From: Gnomoniopsis sp. IMI 355080
Lineage: Eukaryota; Ascomycota; Sordariomycetes; Diaporthales; Gnomoniaceae
Direction: 5' to 3'
Assembly (NCBI GenBank): GCA_027946555.1
Contig: JAPEVC010000020.1
Coordinates: forward strand, 124,001-188,000
DNA length: 64,000 nucleotides
Below are positions 21,411 to 33,551 of this stretch, in pieces. The translations under genes were made by a program, and so were the position numbers. The notes under the pieces were generated by a model, which saw only the letters and a list, made by a program, of their open reading frames with translations, was not told where the DNA came from and did not search any database. Positions within the stretch are counted from its first letter, which is position 1, and each line of letters starts with the position of its first letter.

Positions 21411-24237
21411 CTTTTCAATTCCGTCCCGCCAGAGCTCGACTCAACCTTTCCGTCCCGAGCTATATGTCACTTCTCAGTGGCGCCTCTCAGATGTAGAAAA
21501 TGAGTCGAACGAAGACTCTCAAGGCTTGTCCTGAAACAGATGGGCATGTGTCCCAAGGACGGCGGCAACAGTAAACGCTGTCTAGGTGCGTTAAGCATCC
21601 AGTGTCGGCAAGCTCGCCGGGCTCTGTGAAGTCAAGTAAGGCCAGAATTTCAGAAATTCATTGGAAGATTGTTGGATTTCACTGAGGTATCTATAGTTGG
21701 AAAGACTGAATCGTCGTAATAGAAGAGAGCGGAGGATCGACCCGGGTGCGCACTTGCGCATCGCGGCCCGGCGCCGGCGCCGAAATTTGAATGACTACTT
21801 ACCTCCTGGACTGCAACGCCCTGTGAGCCCGGTGGCCGGAGTGCTGTCTTCTATTCCACCTCCAAGCTTGCCGTTGCAGTTGATTCGATTTGCAACAGCG
21901 TTCACTGTTTCTTCTTTCTATACGCATTTTCAAATTAAATCAAAGTCCAGTTCATTGTTTCCTTCCTGAGAGTTCTGCTTCAACGTCAGAGAGCCGGACT
22001 GGGACCAAAAGGTTTAGAACCTAGGATCCAGGCTTCCAGCGCCCAAAGGACGAAATTGCATAGACATCGAGATCGTCCTGTGTTACAGAATGAGAATGCT
22101 GTCCTAGTTGGTAGGCTTGACCGTCTCAGATGGCTCTGCTGGTGCGTTGGGTCATGATGAAAGCTAATGACAGCACATCCTGTTAATTGACTCCGCTAGG
22201 TATTCTTCGCACACTCGTCCTAACTCCGGGAATGCGCGTTACTCGGTCCCAATGTCTGCAATCCTGCCTGGTTTACATATCAAAGATCCTTAAGAGCAGC
22301 AATTGATTCTCTGCATACATTCTTGGAAGCATAATCACCAGAGACAAGGAAGTGTAACTTCTGGATAGCCCGCTGCCCTATTCCTAGTCCTAGGAGAAGG
22401 TGATCTTCGACTCGGCAACACATTTATCCAAGCCAAATCTGTGTCAGAGCGTAAGAGCCCTTTGGGATGGACTTATGTTCATTTTTACTGCCTCTTATGA
22501 TGACAATGCTCAAAGCATATCGGTGGGAAAGGTATTCCACAATGCAGGTCGAGACAGCTTCGCCATTGACACATTGAGCCTGCATATATCCAATCTGTCA
22601 ATAGTCTTCTCTTCGTTAAGCTCTGTGACCCGAATAGAGTCTATTAGTTTGCAATTCTGAGCTCTCATCTCAGACTACCTTTTCCGAATATATGCTGAAG
22701 AGGAATATCATTGTAATGGTTCTCTGTCCTGGTCAATGGCCACAGCCCAGTAGACTCTGCTCGCCCTACAGTCTTATGCTCGATTATACTTCCCTCTACT
22801 AAGGACGACAGGAGGTCCATGATGCTTGGTTGAGAAATGTAATTATAGAGTATTCTAAGGACCCGATTGCCCTTAGGTATGTGGATTCGGCTTCAACTCC
22901 CAAAGGGCAGATAGCGGTTCAGGTGCTGCTTTCTCTTTACCTAGCAACTAATTCTCTAATGCTCAATAACCCTGTTCTCCTGGGAATATTACAAATTCTT
23001 TCTCGTCACTGTATCACTGAGACAGAAACCTAATGTGGTTTGAGTTGCCTTTCTCTCAACACATTACAGTTCCCTTTATTAGACCCTCTAATACGCTCTT
23101 GTTCATTCCTTCACAGGTACTGGGAGTATGGTTTATGTCACAGAAGCTCTGCTCTATGGAAACAAAGACTCATCCAGTTCTGGCTTATAATTGTAAGGCC
23201 GGACTAAGATAAACTTGTCTAGGTTTTCTGCTATAGTGCAATAAGCCTCTAGTGATTGCTATGTATTCCCTCGCACAACCTTACCCTCACTGAGCTTAAG
23301 TCTAGCTCTTCTACAATGCACAGTCATATCCTTTATCTACAGCCTTGCCTACGACGAAGTGGCCTCCACTTACCATCACTGTGAGGTATGGTATATGCTC
23401 CATCCCGTCCCAACTCTGCCACAACTATCTCTCATCCAATATAAGTTCCTTCTCTGCCAATTGGGCTGTTTTAGCAGGCTTGTTGAGTTTCAGCAGATAT
23501 ATACTGTCTCTTATTCACAAAACTTATAATACTATTGCTGTCCCTACTTATTGAAGACTAAGCTCGTTGGGCAAATAGTCTGTGACACTCTCTCCTTCAC
23601 TATATTCACAGACCTATCGACTATGAATCGCCGTCCCTATTTGCTGAAGATTAAGCTCGTTGGGCAAGTAGTCTGTCCCTCACTCCTTCACTATATTCAC
23701 GATACTACCAACGATTAATAGCTGTCCCTATTTGGTGAAGACCAAGCTCGTTGAACAACCACTCTGTCTCGCTCTCATTATGACCTTCCACCTCAACCAT
23801 CAGGCCCCTCTACTACACGTTTTCAACCCTACTTGCTCAAGACCAGATCTGTTCGGTACTCTCACCCACACTCAAGTTCGTCCACGATCTGTTCTACCAC
23901 TTGTCACCATCCTCCCGTCCCTACAGAAGACCGAATCCTTCCTGGCATCGATCTTCTCGATGCAACCAACAGCGGTCCCCTAACCAGAACCCAGTTGCCT
24001 CGTTTGCCTCATTTTTCATCGCTCCCGCAGCATTCTCACCTTTCGATTGACATTGTCACAAACCTCACGACATCCTTTTCATGCGTGTAACGTGCCGAAC
24101 CTATTCAAACGGTCTTTTACAGATCCCTTCGAAACTGTTTGCCATCCTTGTCCAGCTCTCCAAAACCTTTCCCAAACCTTACTTGTCCAAATTCCCAAAC
24201 GTTTCTCACCACTCCACTTGTGGCCCGTTTTGTCAAT
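21411..24237. other. Long gene-poor AT-richer region
   Basis: About 2.8 kb with no credible gene. Frames are short and interrupted on both strands. The composition from about 22300 is visibly more AT-rich than flanking genes, and a degenerate tandem repeat lies at 23537-23790. An old, mutated repeat or transposon remnant is possible, but I cannot identify one. The right end is the 5' flank of the gene at 24238. Confidence 0.5.
23537..23790. repeat. Degenerate tandem repeat, three copies of about 92 bp
   Basis: Copies start at 23537, 23630 and 23721. Each begins G[CT][CT]GTCCCTA, continues TT-x-x-TGAAGA-x-[CT]AAGCTCGTTG and then (A/G)TAGTCTG; copies 1 and 2 share CTCCTTCACTATATTCAC. The third copy decays after about 60 bases. 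A weaker possible fourth copy precedes 23537 (near 23465). Unit lengths are 93 and 91 bp, with point differences and small indels. Confidence 0.85.
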
Positions 24238-27200
24238 ATGGCACCGGGAAAGCGAGGCAGAGGGCAAGGCAGAGGGCAAGGCAGAGAGCGAGGCAGAGGG
24301 CGAGCCAGAGAGCGAGCCAGACGTCGAACATTACACAGACTTGAATTCTCTCCATTCGAACTTGCAGACATTCCTGGAAATGCTCACATCCGCCAACCGG
24401 TCACAAGACGATGGGTACCCAGAGATCCAGAGCCCAGCGACAGCGCCGACGAAGAGGAGATAGACCACGTTGACAACGATTCAGAAGTTGGACCTGAAGC
24501 TGCTGAGATGGTCTCTGACCTCCAGCTCGAAGAAGAAAAGGTTTCAGTGCCTATTGCTTCCCAGCGACCGAGCAGCTCTAGCAGTAAGAGATCACCACCT
24601 CCACTGACATTGACGTTCCCTCTGACGCAGCCAACTTACCTACAGCCTCCCGCGCCAATCGCGCATCACGAGTCTATCCATTGTCTCGCGCCGCGACTAT
24701 GGCTCGATCCATTCCCAGGAGCTCGGTGCAGCCCAGCCGCGCTTCTGCTGTCTTCTCGACCTCGCGCACTCCGACCTCCCTCGGAGTTCGCGGCAACAGA
24801 CAACTCGATGAGACTCTTTCGTCCAGGACACCTAACGCACCGTCTGACCATAGTAAACGTGTCACCGAGTCCAACCGAAACGGCAAGCGCAAGGTTGTGC
24901 TGAACCTTCTCAGCGACGAAGACGAAGATGAAGATGCATCGCCGAGGCAGCATCCCAGCGCTTTCGCTAGTCAACGCCCTAAAAAGCTGCATCGTATGCC
25001 CCCTTTAGCCACGGCCGTCTCTCAAGGCAACCACGCTGCTTTTCATTCCGCTGGAACCGGCGTATACGAATCGGCCTTGCGTTTTTCGCAGCCTGGCGGT
25101 CTTGAGTGGCGGCCATTTCCCATTGACCCCAGAGTGACTTTTGCTCGCGGTCAGGCTCACAGTCAAGGTTACCAGCCTCAAACTCCGACATTTCTGCTCC
25201 ACAGCCAATTGCCGCCTCATCTGGCGCACGCTGCCTGGTTGGCTAGCATGGAAGCCCATTTTGGCCGCGCCCCGCAGACCCAGCAAAACCCTACGAAGGG
25301 TGTTCAAGCCTTCGCTCATGGTGTTGACACGCATATGGCACGCCAGCTATCACCAGGAAAATTTGTCGAGCTGCCCCAAGACCAGCCTACCCCTATCGCT
25401 CGCATGAGGCCTTCCTTCCACCCTGCCGAACAAGCATTTGCAAGGGTCGACCCGAGCGGTCAGCACAGATTTCCAGCCCTGTCCGCCCTCGCTCGTGCTA
25501 GCGCCTCACCTCCTTCTGGACCGACTCGTCGGACCATGGCGCCTGAGAGAAACCCGTTTGCTCGGCCCCATCACGATGTCAACACATTGTCGCAGGCTCA
25601 GCGAGGTCAAAGAACGGTCGGTGGAGTCCCCTTCGTCACCGTCGGCCCCTCTGCTCCGTACCAGCCAACCCATGACATGCTGTTCTATGCTCGAGCAACC
25701 GCCAATACCAATAGCACTCGCGCTCAGGCTGGCAGAGAATATACCACGAGTGACCCGAGGTCTTCGTCCAACGTAACCACAGGTGTCCAGGCGTCTTTCA
25801 AGACCAAGCAGGAGGTCGACAAGGAATTTGCAGGCACGAAGCGATCTGCTGAAAGCCGTCAGAACGGTGCGCGTAAGTCAAACGCCAACTTTGACGAGTC
25901 ACATTTCGACGGAAATAGCGCACTGTCCAGCTCCTCGCGCGTTGAGAAGCGAAAGCTGGAAAATTTGACTACTTGTGGGAGCCGGCTAGAGATTTGGAAA
26001 CCCTACCTCACACACAGCCAGAACGGTAGCGCTTCCACATCTCAGGAGACAAAGACTCAGTCCCAGGGTCAGACCAGCGCTGCTCCTTTCTGCCCAGCGG
26101 GCAACGTCCCAGAGGCTACTGGTGTAAGTGTCCAGAGCCAGCAGGTCGTTGAGCCCAATTTTGACGCCATGGCCATGGCTCAGCGACAGGACAGACCTGC
26201 TACCACATTCCTCGGAATGGAGGGGACCCATCAGATAGGCCCCGGATCTGCTGACCAACAAGAGCGAACCGCGCATAGTCCGGAACGCAATGATCCCACC
26301 AAGAGTGCCATCGGCGTGGGCAAGGAGCAGCGTATAGAAGAGCGCGTCCACATTCCCGTTGTGCTGAGCGAGGACGAAGTGGACCACGACGGCGAGATTT
26401 CTTTCGAGTACGCCGAGGATGATAGTAACAGCGACGATGAGTCCTCTCCCGCCAACAGCCATGGTAAGCTGCGAGCTTCGACCAGCGGTAATAAGAATTC
26501 AAATACCGACATCGTGAGCAACCAGCCCTCCCGCGTCGCCACTCTTCAGAGTTCCACTAGAGCACTTGGTCTTTTTCAGCCACCAAAGGACCCCTCTGTG
26601 CCCATGGGAAGAGATTCCTTCTCGCGCATGCCCATTGAGGTCCGCCGAAGAATTTATCGTGAGCTCCTCAAGGCCAAGAATTCTATCACAGTCTTGAAGG
26701 GATGGTCGCAGGTGTATCGTCGCCAGCAGCTAGATCTACACGCCTCCATCCTAGGCGTCAGCAAGGGACACAATCTAGATGCGAACGCCGTACTATATGG
26801 CGAGAACATGTTTCGATATATACTCCGCGACGACGGGAAGATGGTCGAGTTCGAGGCCAGCAAGAAGAAGGATGAGCGCACGCTGCCACTAAAGAAGCAA
26901 ATCGACAACCTTCGCCACCTGATGCTGGAAGTTGAGCCTAATCGTATGGACTTGTTTACCGGCATAGCCTTGTACAATGCGATCGAGATACTGGTGGAGA
27001 AAAAGGCCACCAAGCTGTCCCGGCTGATTATCGACCTGTCGCCACGCTTCCAAAATGGCGTCCAGGACAAGGAGGGCACGACGAAGGACTGGGTGTCTCA
27101 GACCGTCTGGTTTACCAGGGCTCAAGGTATGACCAACATGCTCAAGCAGTTGAAGGTGCATGTCACCTTCTTCGATATCCACCTTGAGGAGAACAAGTAC

Positions 27201-27470
27201 TGCAAGGCGACCAGCCTTCGCTCCATCATAGACTTACGTCCCGAGATTAGCGACAATGAGGTGTCATTGGAGCTGAGGAAGCACGACAACCACCTGAAGA
27301 GTACCATGAGTCTTGAGGCTCGTCGGGTGCTGGCAAGGAAGAGAGTCAAATCGCGACTTGAAGAAGAGGGCTACAAGAAGCTAGATATGATGGACACTCT
27401 TCTTGAGCAGGCTGTCCTCATAGGTGCGCCTTATATGCTGCGCCGTGGGTGGTTTAAGGAGTTGGAGTGA
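24238..27470 (+). CDS. Large disordered protein with C-terminal 2EXR/F-box-like domain
   Basis: Function unknown. Proposed exons 24238..24583 and 24631..27470 give 1061 aa; the 47-nt intron (GTAAGAG...GACGCAG) is needed to move from the first frame to the main one, which has no ATG before 24708. The N-terminus is a run of GRGQ/GRER/RARER units (residues 5-30) encoded by a DNA repeat, an RGG-like RNA-binding style tract. Residues about 40-770 are low-complexity, rich in Ser, Gln, Pro and charged patches, including acidic runs. From about residue 780 the sequence becomes ordered: SRMPIEVRRRIYRELL is the F-box-like start seen in 2EXR-type proteins of filamentous ascomycetes, followed by a helical domain with VLYGENMFRYIL. 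Such proteins are common, lineage-expanded and mostly uncharacterised. The exact splice is the least certain point. Confidence 0.75.
24250..24325 (+). repeat. Short coding repeat encoding Gly/Arg/Glu/Gln-rich tract
   Basis: Imperfect units of about 12 bases related to GGCAGAGGGCAA are repeated six or so times inside the first exon of the gene at 24238. They encode alternating GRGQ, GRER and RARER blocks. Confidence 0.8.
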
Positions 27471-28042
27471 AGGCGCAAACAGCCCAAAACGGTCCATGGG
27501 AGCGTGAGCGACATCGACATGGAGGAGTAGACGATTGGTGTTGCAGCTTCTCGGAAACAAGAATGAATCCTTTCGGTGTGCGTGTGGGTTGTGAAGGAGG
27601 ATGAGTGGAGCAGGATCTGACCAGCTTCGGCTAGACTACAGGCGAATTTAGCGATGCCATCGGGTCGAGCTGTCATGGCTGGGGAGCGCAACATGGTGAT
27701 GGTGGAACGGTGAAAATTAGGCGGGATGGAGAAAGATGAAGGGGGAAAAAAGAAAGAAAACAAGGCAAAAAAAAAAAAAAGAGGGAAGAACAGGGGGGGG
27801 GGACACGTTACGGCATCATTTATTCCTATTGCGACACCAGGCAGCGACGTAGGAGACAGCATTAACTTACTAATGAGCTGAAGGGCGGAACATGCGCATT
27901 CCATCGAAACAATCGAGCGCAATAGTGAAGCTGCTTTCTTTTCCCCATAGTCCTGTGGTATCATAGCCATGAATGCAAGTAAATGCAAATAAAAAAACTT
28001 CCATCTGATCCCAACATCTCTGCTAGCGCAACCCAATCTCTT
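27471..28042. other. Intergenic between convergent genes, with homopolymers
   Basis: 572 bp. Contains A(14) at 27767-27780 and G(10) at 27793-27802 within a purine-rich stretch. No gene is supported. Confidence 0.6.
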
Positions 28043-29686
28043 TCAAGATACCGAGATCTTCACCAGAGAAACATCTAATGTCTCCGAATCGACCAGGACG
28101 ATTTCCTTCGTGTCGGAGTACGAGGGCACCGCAATCAGGCGCAACTGTTGTCCCTCAGGCCCTGAGACGATCTTGGTCCCAAACTCTGGTTGGCAGCCCA
28201 CGAAGTACACGTGCGGACACTCCTTCATGACAAATGGATCCTCGTCTTGGAACGGGTAGCTCCATAATGTGTCTGGCGCAGTGGGCGCACTACACCGCCA
28301 TCGGCACATTGCCTCCATCATGCCTAGCCTGTCTTCACTATCGACATACTTGAAGATGTCATCTACGTTTTGGCCTCCCGTCCCCAACATCCTCCACCCA
28401 TCCAATTCTCCCTCCCACGGATTCGTCACCGTATCAAACCAACCTCTCTCCTTAGATCCCGGAGTTGCGGCGAATGCTCTTGATTGCGGGAACATGGCGG
28501 TATGTATCGGCTGCTGGGGGAAACTCGCGTTGGCAGGGTCGTGCTCGCCTGGCATCAGTGTCACAGGTAGCGTGGGCAAGAGCTCGGCGAGAAAGTCGTC
28601 CAGAATTCGGGACGGCAGAGCGTTATATAAGGCTTGGTCGTAGCCGTATTTCTTGGCCGTCGCTTTCTTGTCTGTGGTCGTCTCCGCGGCGCGCGGGTTG
28701 GTGGCAGCTATTGAATTGCCCGCGATGATCAGCCGGCTAATTTGAGATAGCTCAGCCTGTGCATTGGGGTCCAAAGCCTCGCCTAGAAGATACTCCAGAA
28801 GAAGGTTCAGCTCGAGAGCATATGATGTGTCGTCGCCGGAGAAGTTGAGGCCGGAGACAATGGCGATCTTTCCGCCAGAGCCTGCTGTGGGCGCATCTGA
28901 CATGTCGACATCCTCGCCTTTGGCAGCTTTGCTTTTTCCCTTACCTGCCCCATTCGTGCCAGCTGGATCTGACAGGGCCCACCGGTCCGGTTGAGGTGGC
29001 AAGTCCGCAAACTTCATGTCAATCACCTCGAAGTCGCCATTTGAATTTTCCGTGCCCATGACAGCCACAATACAGCCAGTAACCAGCATGACGGATTTTA
29101 GATAGCTTCCAGTCAATCGAAGCCGACCCGAGTCATCCTCCAGCATGACGGTATCACGATCATCATCGGAGAAGTACCTCGTCACCGATGTTGGTGCAGA
29201 GATCCAGCGCTGTCGAATGTCAGACAAATCGTGCTTTGGTGTGCCATGCAGGTGCGGGGCTTCAGAAACTTACATCCTTGGACACGTCCTCCAGAATGTT
29301 TGGCTTCAGCGGCATGTCAACGTAGACAGTACCGGGAACCCAACAGAGCTCGCCCTGGCGCACATCCAACACCCGATTGACCTTCTTGGCCGTCTCGCCG
29401 CCAATGACGGTGCCCTCCCACGCGGCCTCGGCCATCTCCTCAACAGCGGGCTTGATTTCTGTTAGCCGCAGGAAGTAGGTGTCGGCATACTGTTGCTGAT
29501 AACTGCGACCCGTCTCAAGCTTGAAGGTGTCAAGAGGCTTATAATTGGACTCTGGACGCTCGAGAGTTTCCTCCGGCGCGTCGACCCTGCAGCGAAGTCA
29601 GCAATTATTTGGATACAAGTCAAGCGAAGGGAGGCATACGAAGGCTTCTGAAGAAGCTGGGACTGTATGTCGTCTAGGGCCACCAT
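28043..29686 (-). CDS. POL31: DNA polymerase delta small (B) subunit
   Basis: Essential second subunit of DNA polymerase delta, also shared with polymerase zeta, needed for lagging-strand synthesis and repair. Exons 29686-29640, 29586-29274 and 29209-28043 give 508 aa. Family signatures are YADTYFLRLTEIKP near the N-terminus, CWVPGTVYVDMPLKPNIL, the OB-fold (GSYLKSVMLVTGCIVAVMG) and the inactive calcineurin-like phosphoesterase domain: IAIVSGLNF, ISRLIIAGNSI, PVTLMPGEHDPAN, TGGQNVDDI and PHVYFVGCQPEF. An Ala/Gly/Lys-rich, acidic insert (about residues 190-215) separates the two domains. It is divergent from YTM1 across 279 bp, a shared promoter. Confidence 0.96.
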
Positions 29687-29965
29687 TTTGTGCGCACTGG
29701 TCCGTTGAGAGCACCGGGTTGTGAGAAAATACCTGACAGGCCAGATTCAATGTGGTTGAAAAGACGCGCTCGACGCGTAGATAGATTGAGTGGATCTGAG
29801 GGAGGCGCTGGCTGACTGACGTGGGGTATCCTTGCAGACTAGGGCCAGGGGTCTTAGAATCTCAAAAAAAAGTTCAGATTTGACTTCCACTTCCAGACTT
29901 CCTCCAACAACACACGCAACGAGACGGAGACTCTTGTCGCAAAAAGCACCGCACATCGCCCTACA
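29687..29965. promoter_or_regulatory. Bidirectional promoter, POL31 / YTM1
   Basis: 279 bp between divergent start codons of a replication gene and a ribosome biogenesis gene. Both 5' UTRs and promoters must fit here. I see no TATA box; housekeeping promoters in filamentous fungi commonly lack one. Confidence 0.6.
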
Positions 29966-31521
29966 ATGGACGCAAGTATGGTTGGAGCAACGGGCTTTGA
30001 GCCAGACATGGCCCAGGTCAAAGTCACATTTACCACCACCGAGAATGACCTGCAATTGCCCGAGAGCAAAAGGCAGCTCCTGGTCCCGGCTGGTACGTTT
30101 GCGCCAGCTCGGAATACTGCGTTCGTCGCAACCCTACACAGGAACATAGACGACTAACAAGCTTACCAGACATACGTCGACTCGGTCTCTCGCGTGTGCT
30201 CAACTCCGAATCCATGCTCGATACTCCCCAGCCCGTCCCCTTCGACTTCCTCATCAACGGCACCTTCCTCACATCCACGCTAGAGGATTACCTCGAGAAG
30301 AACGGTCTCTCCTTCGAGACCAACATCACCCTACAATACGTGCGCAGCTTGATCCCGCCCAAGTACGAGGCCTCTTTCGAGCACGATGACTGGGTCAGCG
30401 CCGTTGACGTTCTCTCCGCTACGAGCCCTGCGGGCCTCTGGTCCGGCGACGCCTTCACCGCGGGCCACGACAGGATACTCTCGGCATCGTACGACGGCCT
30501 GCTGCGGATATGGAACAGCTCGGGTGACGTGGTCGCCACCTCGCCCGCAGGCAGCCACGGCGGCCACAGCGCGAGCATCAAAGCCGCCAAGTTCCTCTCC
30601 ACCTCTCAGCTCGCCTCCGCCGGCCTCGACCGCACGGTGCGCGTATGGAAGTACACCGAGATCGACGACCACTCCGTTGGCGAGCTCAAGCCGACCCTTG
30701 AGCTCTATGGTCACAAATCCACCATCGAATCCCTTGACGTCGACGGCGCCTCCAAGCGCCTCTTGACCGCCTCAGCCGACGGCTCCATCGGCCTTTGGTC
30801 GACCTCCAAAGCCTCGGCACCGCAAGCCCCCGTCGCGCTTCTGCCCGGCAGTACACACGCCAGCAAGCGGCGCAAGCTCGCCAGCTCCGTCTCCACGCCC
30901 CAGCGCGGTGCGCTGCACCTCGCGCCCATGCACAAAGCCCCTGCGACCGCTGCTGTGTTCGACCCCCGCGATAGAACGGTCGCGTACAGCGCCGGCCAGG
31001 ACCACGACTTGCACACGATCGACTTGACGACCATGGCCAAGGTGAGCACGATCCCGGCGTCCAGTGCGCTGCTGTCACTTTGCGCAATGCCTGGGCCCGG
31101 CGGGAGTCCGTTGCTTGCTGCTGGCACGGCCTCTCGAAACGTGGTATTGATTGATCCGCGCGAGTCGCAGGCGCGGACGAGCGTCATGACATTGAGGGGT
31201 CATGTCAACAAGGTTGTTTCTCTGGCAAGGTGCCCTGATAACGAGCACTCGCTCGTGTCAGGATCGCACGACGGGACGTGCCGTATTTGGGACCTAAGGA
31301 GTGTACGAGCTGCTACGAGTGGAGAGGATGGAGCAGGTGGGGGTATCAGTGAAGCAGTGTATGTGATTGACCGAGAGAGCAGGGGAGGGAAGAAGAGGCC
31401 GTTGGCGGGCGAGGGGTGCAAGGTGTTTGGAGTGGTTTGGGACCGAACGTGGGGGGTGGTAAGTGGTGGTGAGGACAAGAGGGTGCAGATCAACAGGGGG
31501 AGGGATATCATTGCTTCATGA
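29966..31521 (+). CDS. YTM1: Ribosome biogenesis WD40 protein Ytm1
   Basis: Nucleolar WD40 protein of the Nop7-Erb1-Ytm1 complex that matures the 60S subunit; its N-terminal NLE/UBL domain is pulled by the AAA-ATPase Rea1. Exons 29966..30092 and 30170..31521 give 492 aa. The NLE domain spans the splice: VKVTFTTTENDLQLPESKRQ then DIRRLGLSRVLNSESML and PFDFLINGTFL. A seven-bladed WD40 propeller follows, with blades such as RILSASYDGLLRIWNSSG, ASAGLDRTVRVWKY and LVSGSHDGTCRIWDLRS. A basic loop between blades (SKRRKLAS) could be a nuclear signal. AATAAA overlaps the stop codon. Confidence 0.96.
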
Positions 31522-31751
31522 ATAAAAGTTGTTTGGGCATGTGAACACGCTTTTGTGGGAGGGAGGTTGAATGAATGAGTACTAGGTGTAGAGATGATAC
31601 CCGATAGAGTGGAAATCGGAATCTGTATTCCGCTGAGCCCATATAATGTCTGCTCCCAATGGTATCATGCAAAAAGAGGGAATAAAACAGAAGCGCTCTT
31701 TATATGATCGCATGTGCCTTCTAGTCTGATTTGTCCCCGCCCATCGTAACT

Positions 31752-33551
31752 TCATAGATCTTTCGAATAGTTGACCGCCGCCCACAGAGGGAAGTATCTC
31801 TTTCTCGCCAGCTCCGTTGGCATGCGCATCATCACATCAGTCTTCATGCGGACCTTGTCATACGGCAGCTTTTCCATCTGCACGCTTGACACTATATAAC
31901 CGGCCACACTCGAGGTCTTCAGTGGAGGATCCCGAAGTATCCTCGCGATACTCATACATTCTAATTCTTCATTGGTGTGCCAAATGTGATAGGCCCTCAG
32001 AGCTGCGGGCTGTGCTTTGATCTTGCCGCCACAGCGTTCTTTGTATTCCTTCAGCCATTGCTCCGCGGCCTCAATCCTTGGGTCTTTAGGCGGTTGTGGG
32101 GATTTGACTGAGGCTGCTCCACGTTTTGCGCCTTTGACAACACGGCCTTGAGACTCATCGACCAGTTGCGTATCTTCAGAGCGATCTGCAACCGCGATAT
32201 CGTTAGCCCCCAGTTCAGCTTCAGCTTCGATTTCTGGTTCATCGGCTACCTCGTCTTCGGCCAATGCCTCGTCCTCGCTTGGCGGATCCAGGCCCGGTGG
32301 AATAGGGATGGGTTTGCCCATTTCGGTGTGGAATGGCAGGGCAGGGCTTGGATCCAACTGTTCTCGTTGGTGATTCAGCATGGCAAATAGCTGTACGGCA
32401 GCGTAGGCGTCAGACGCGGAGTAACCAATTTGCTCCAGGTCCAGAGATTGCGACCAATCGCTCGCTCTGACATTCAGGTCCTTCTTCATCGGCAAGCCCA
32501 TGACATCCTTTATCTGAGTTGCGAGTGCTACAAGCTTCTTATTGATCAGCTCCGGCTGACGGCTGGCAGAGTATTTGACCTGCTTGAACAGATGACTGAG
32601 CTCGAATTTGCCGCGCACCTCAACGTCTAAAAACTTTTTTAGCCTGGTGCAGTCACCGTTGATCCAAACGCCCAATTTCGTAATCTCCGGGTCTTCCAGA
32701 AGTTTCTTGAGTGTCGGTGTGACAAACTCCGTCGTGGGGTATAAAGCCAGATGCAGCAGCACAACACGGCTCTGGCTTGCGATCTGCACGAGCGAAATTT
32801 GTTTGCGGACGCTTGAATTTTTGTTTGCATGCGGATCCCATTCGAGGTCGAGACCGAGGAGTTTTTCGCCTTCCAAATACTGCAAGGCCCTCTCCGCAGT
32901 TTGAGCACTCTTGCAATAGTGAACCCTTACTTTGCCTTTGACGTCGTTCTGTTCGTCCGGGCCTCGGTAGAAGGAGTAGGACCAGTAGGATTCGGGACTT
33001 CCTTCCTCCGCTATCTTCGCGGCCTGAAATATCTCACTTGACATTTTGTAGTCGAGGGGTGTGAAAGGTACTTCGTGGTTCTTGGGCGACTCGGTAGTCT
33101 CAGGCTCCGCTTCTGCTTCTGCTTGTGCTGCATAGTCTTCCTGAGCCGTCGAGGCAAGAGCCTGTCGAGACCGCTCAGTCAATTGGGTTTCTTGCACTAC
33201 TCCTTCACAATCTTCAGCGGATGTCGTATAGCTCGTTCGACTCCTCCTAGAAATAGACTCCTGAAGCACCATATTGCGCTGCAGCCCGTCGAGAGTCGAC
33301 CGAAATCCCACCGTCGACTCGGTCGTTTGCACAGCCGCTTCCTGGGGCTCAGGGGCAGCCGGCTCGGTTCCCCTCGCACTTGAAGCCTCCGTATAGAACC
33401 GCGCGACATCGAGGACGGGGTACAATGGTTGCTGGTGGAAGACAACGCCATTTGTCGGGTGCCAAAGTCTCCAATTGGGAGGGTGCGGTGAGGACCTGTT
33501 GCTCATTTTCGAGGTGGTATGTCTAGCAAAAGCAAGAGATCGTATCAGCAT
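31752..33551 (-). CDS. DEDDy-type 3'-5' exonuclease (RNase D/WRN-like)
   Basis: Single-exon gene, 599 aa from the ATG at 33551; a second ATG 15 codons later (MSNRSS) is also possible. The exonuclease domain covers about residues 210-395 with all acidic ligands in place: D235-x-E237 in LGLDLEWDP, D300 in NGDCTRLKK and the Y377-x3-D381 pair in YSASDAYA, which defines the DEDDy class. An acidic, low-complexity linker is followed by a C-terminal helical part (HIWHTNEELECMSIARILRDPPL) resembling the helix-turn-helix found after RecQ/WRN-type modules. The N-terminus (LIRSLAFARHTTSK) could be a mitochondrial presequence. Whether the substrate is DNA or RNA is not decided by the sequence. It is divergent from LSM5. 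Confidence 0.88.
   Translation of the reverse strand: MLIRSLAFARHTTSKMSNRSSPHPPNWRLWHPTNGVVFHQQPLYPVLDVARFYTEASSARGTEPAAPEPQEAAVQTTESTVGFRSTLDGLQRNMVLQESISRRSRTSYTTSAEDCEGVVQETQLTERSRQALASTAQEDYAAQAEAEAEPETTESPKNHEVPFTPLDYKMSSEIFQAAKIAEEGSPESYWSYSFYRGPDEQNDVKGKVRVHYCKSAQTAERALQYLEGEKLLGLDLEWDPHANKNSSVRKQISLVQIASQSRVVLLHLALYPTTEFVTPTLKKLLEDPEITKLGVWINGDCTRLKKFLDVEVRGKFELSHLFKQVKYSASRQPELINKKLVALATQIKDVMGLPMKKDLNVRASDWSQSLDLEQIGYSASDAYAAVQLFAMLNHQREQLDPSPALPFHTEMGKPIPIPPGLDPPSEDEALAEDEVADEPEIEAEAELGANDIAVADRSEDTQLVDESQGRVVKGAKRGAASVKSPQPPKDPRIEAAEQWLKEYKERCGGKIKAQPAALRAYHIWHTNEELECMSIARILRDPPLKTSSVAGYIVSSVQMEKLPYDKVRMKTDVMMRMPTELARKRYFPLWAAVNYSKDL

Noticed and set aside
30331..31187. Minus-strand frames over YTM1 that look long
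   Set aside because: GC-rich third positions of the WD40 gene create them; the plus frame encodes a complete Ytm1.
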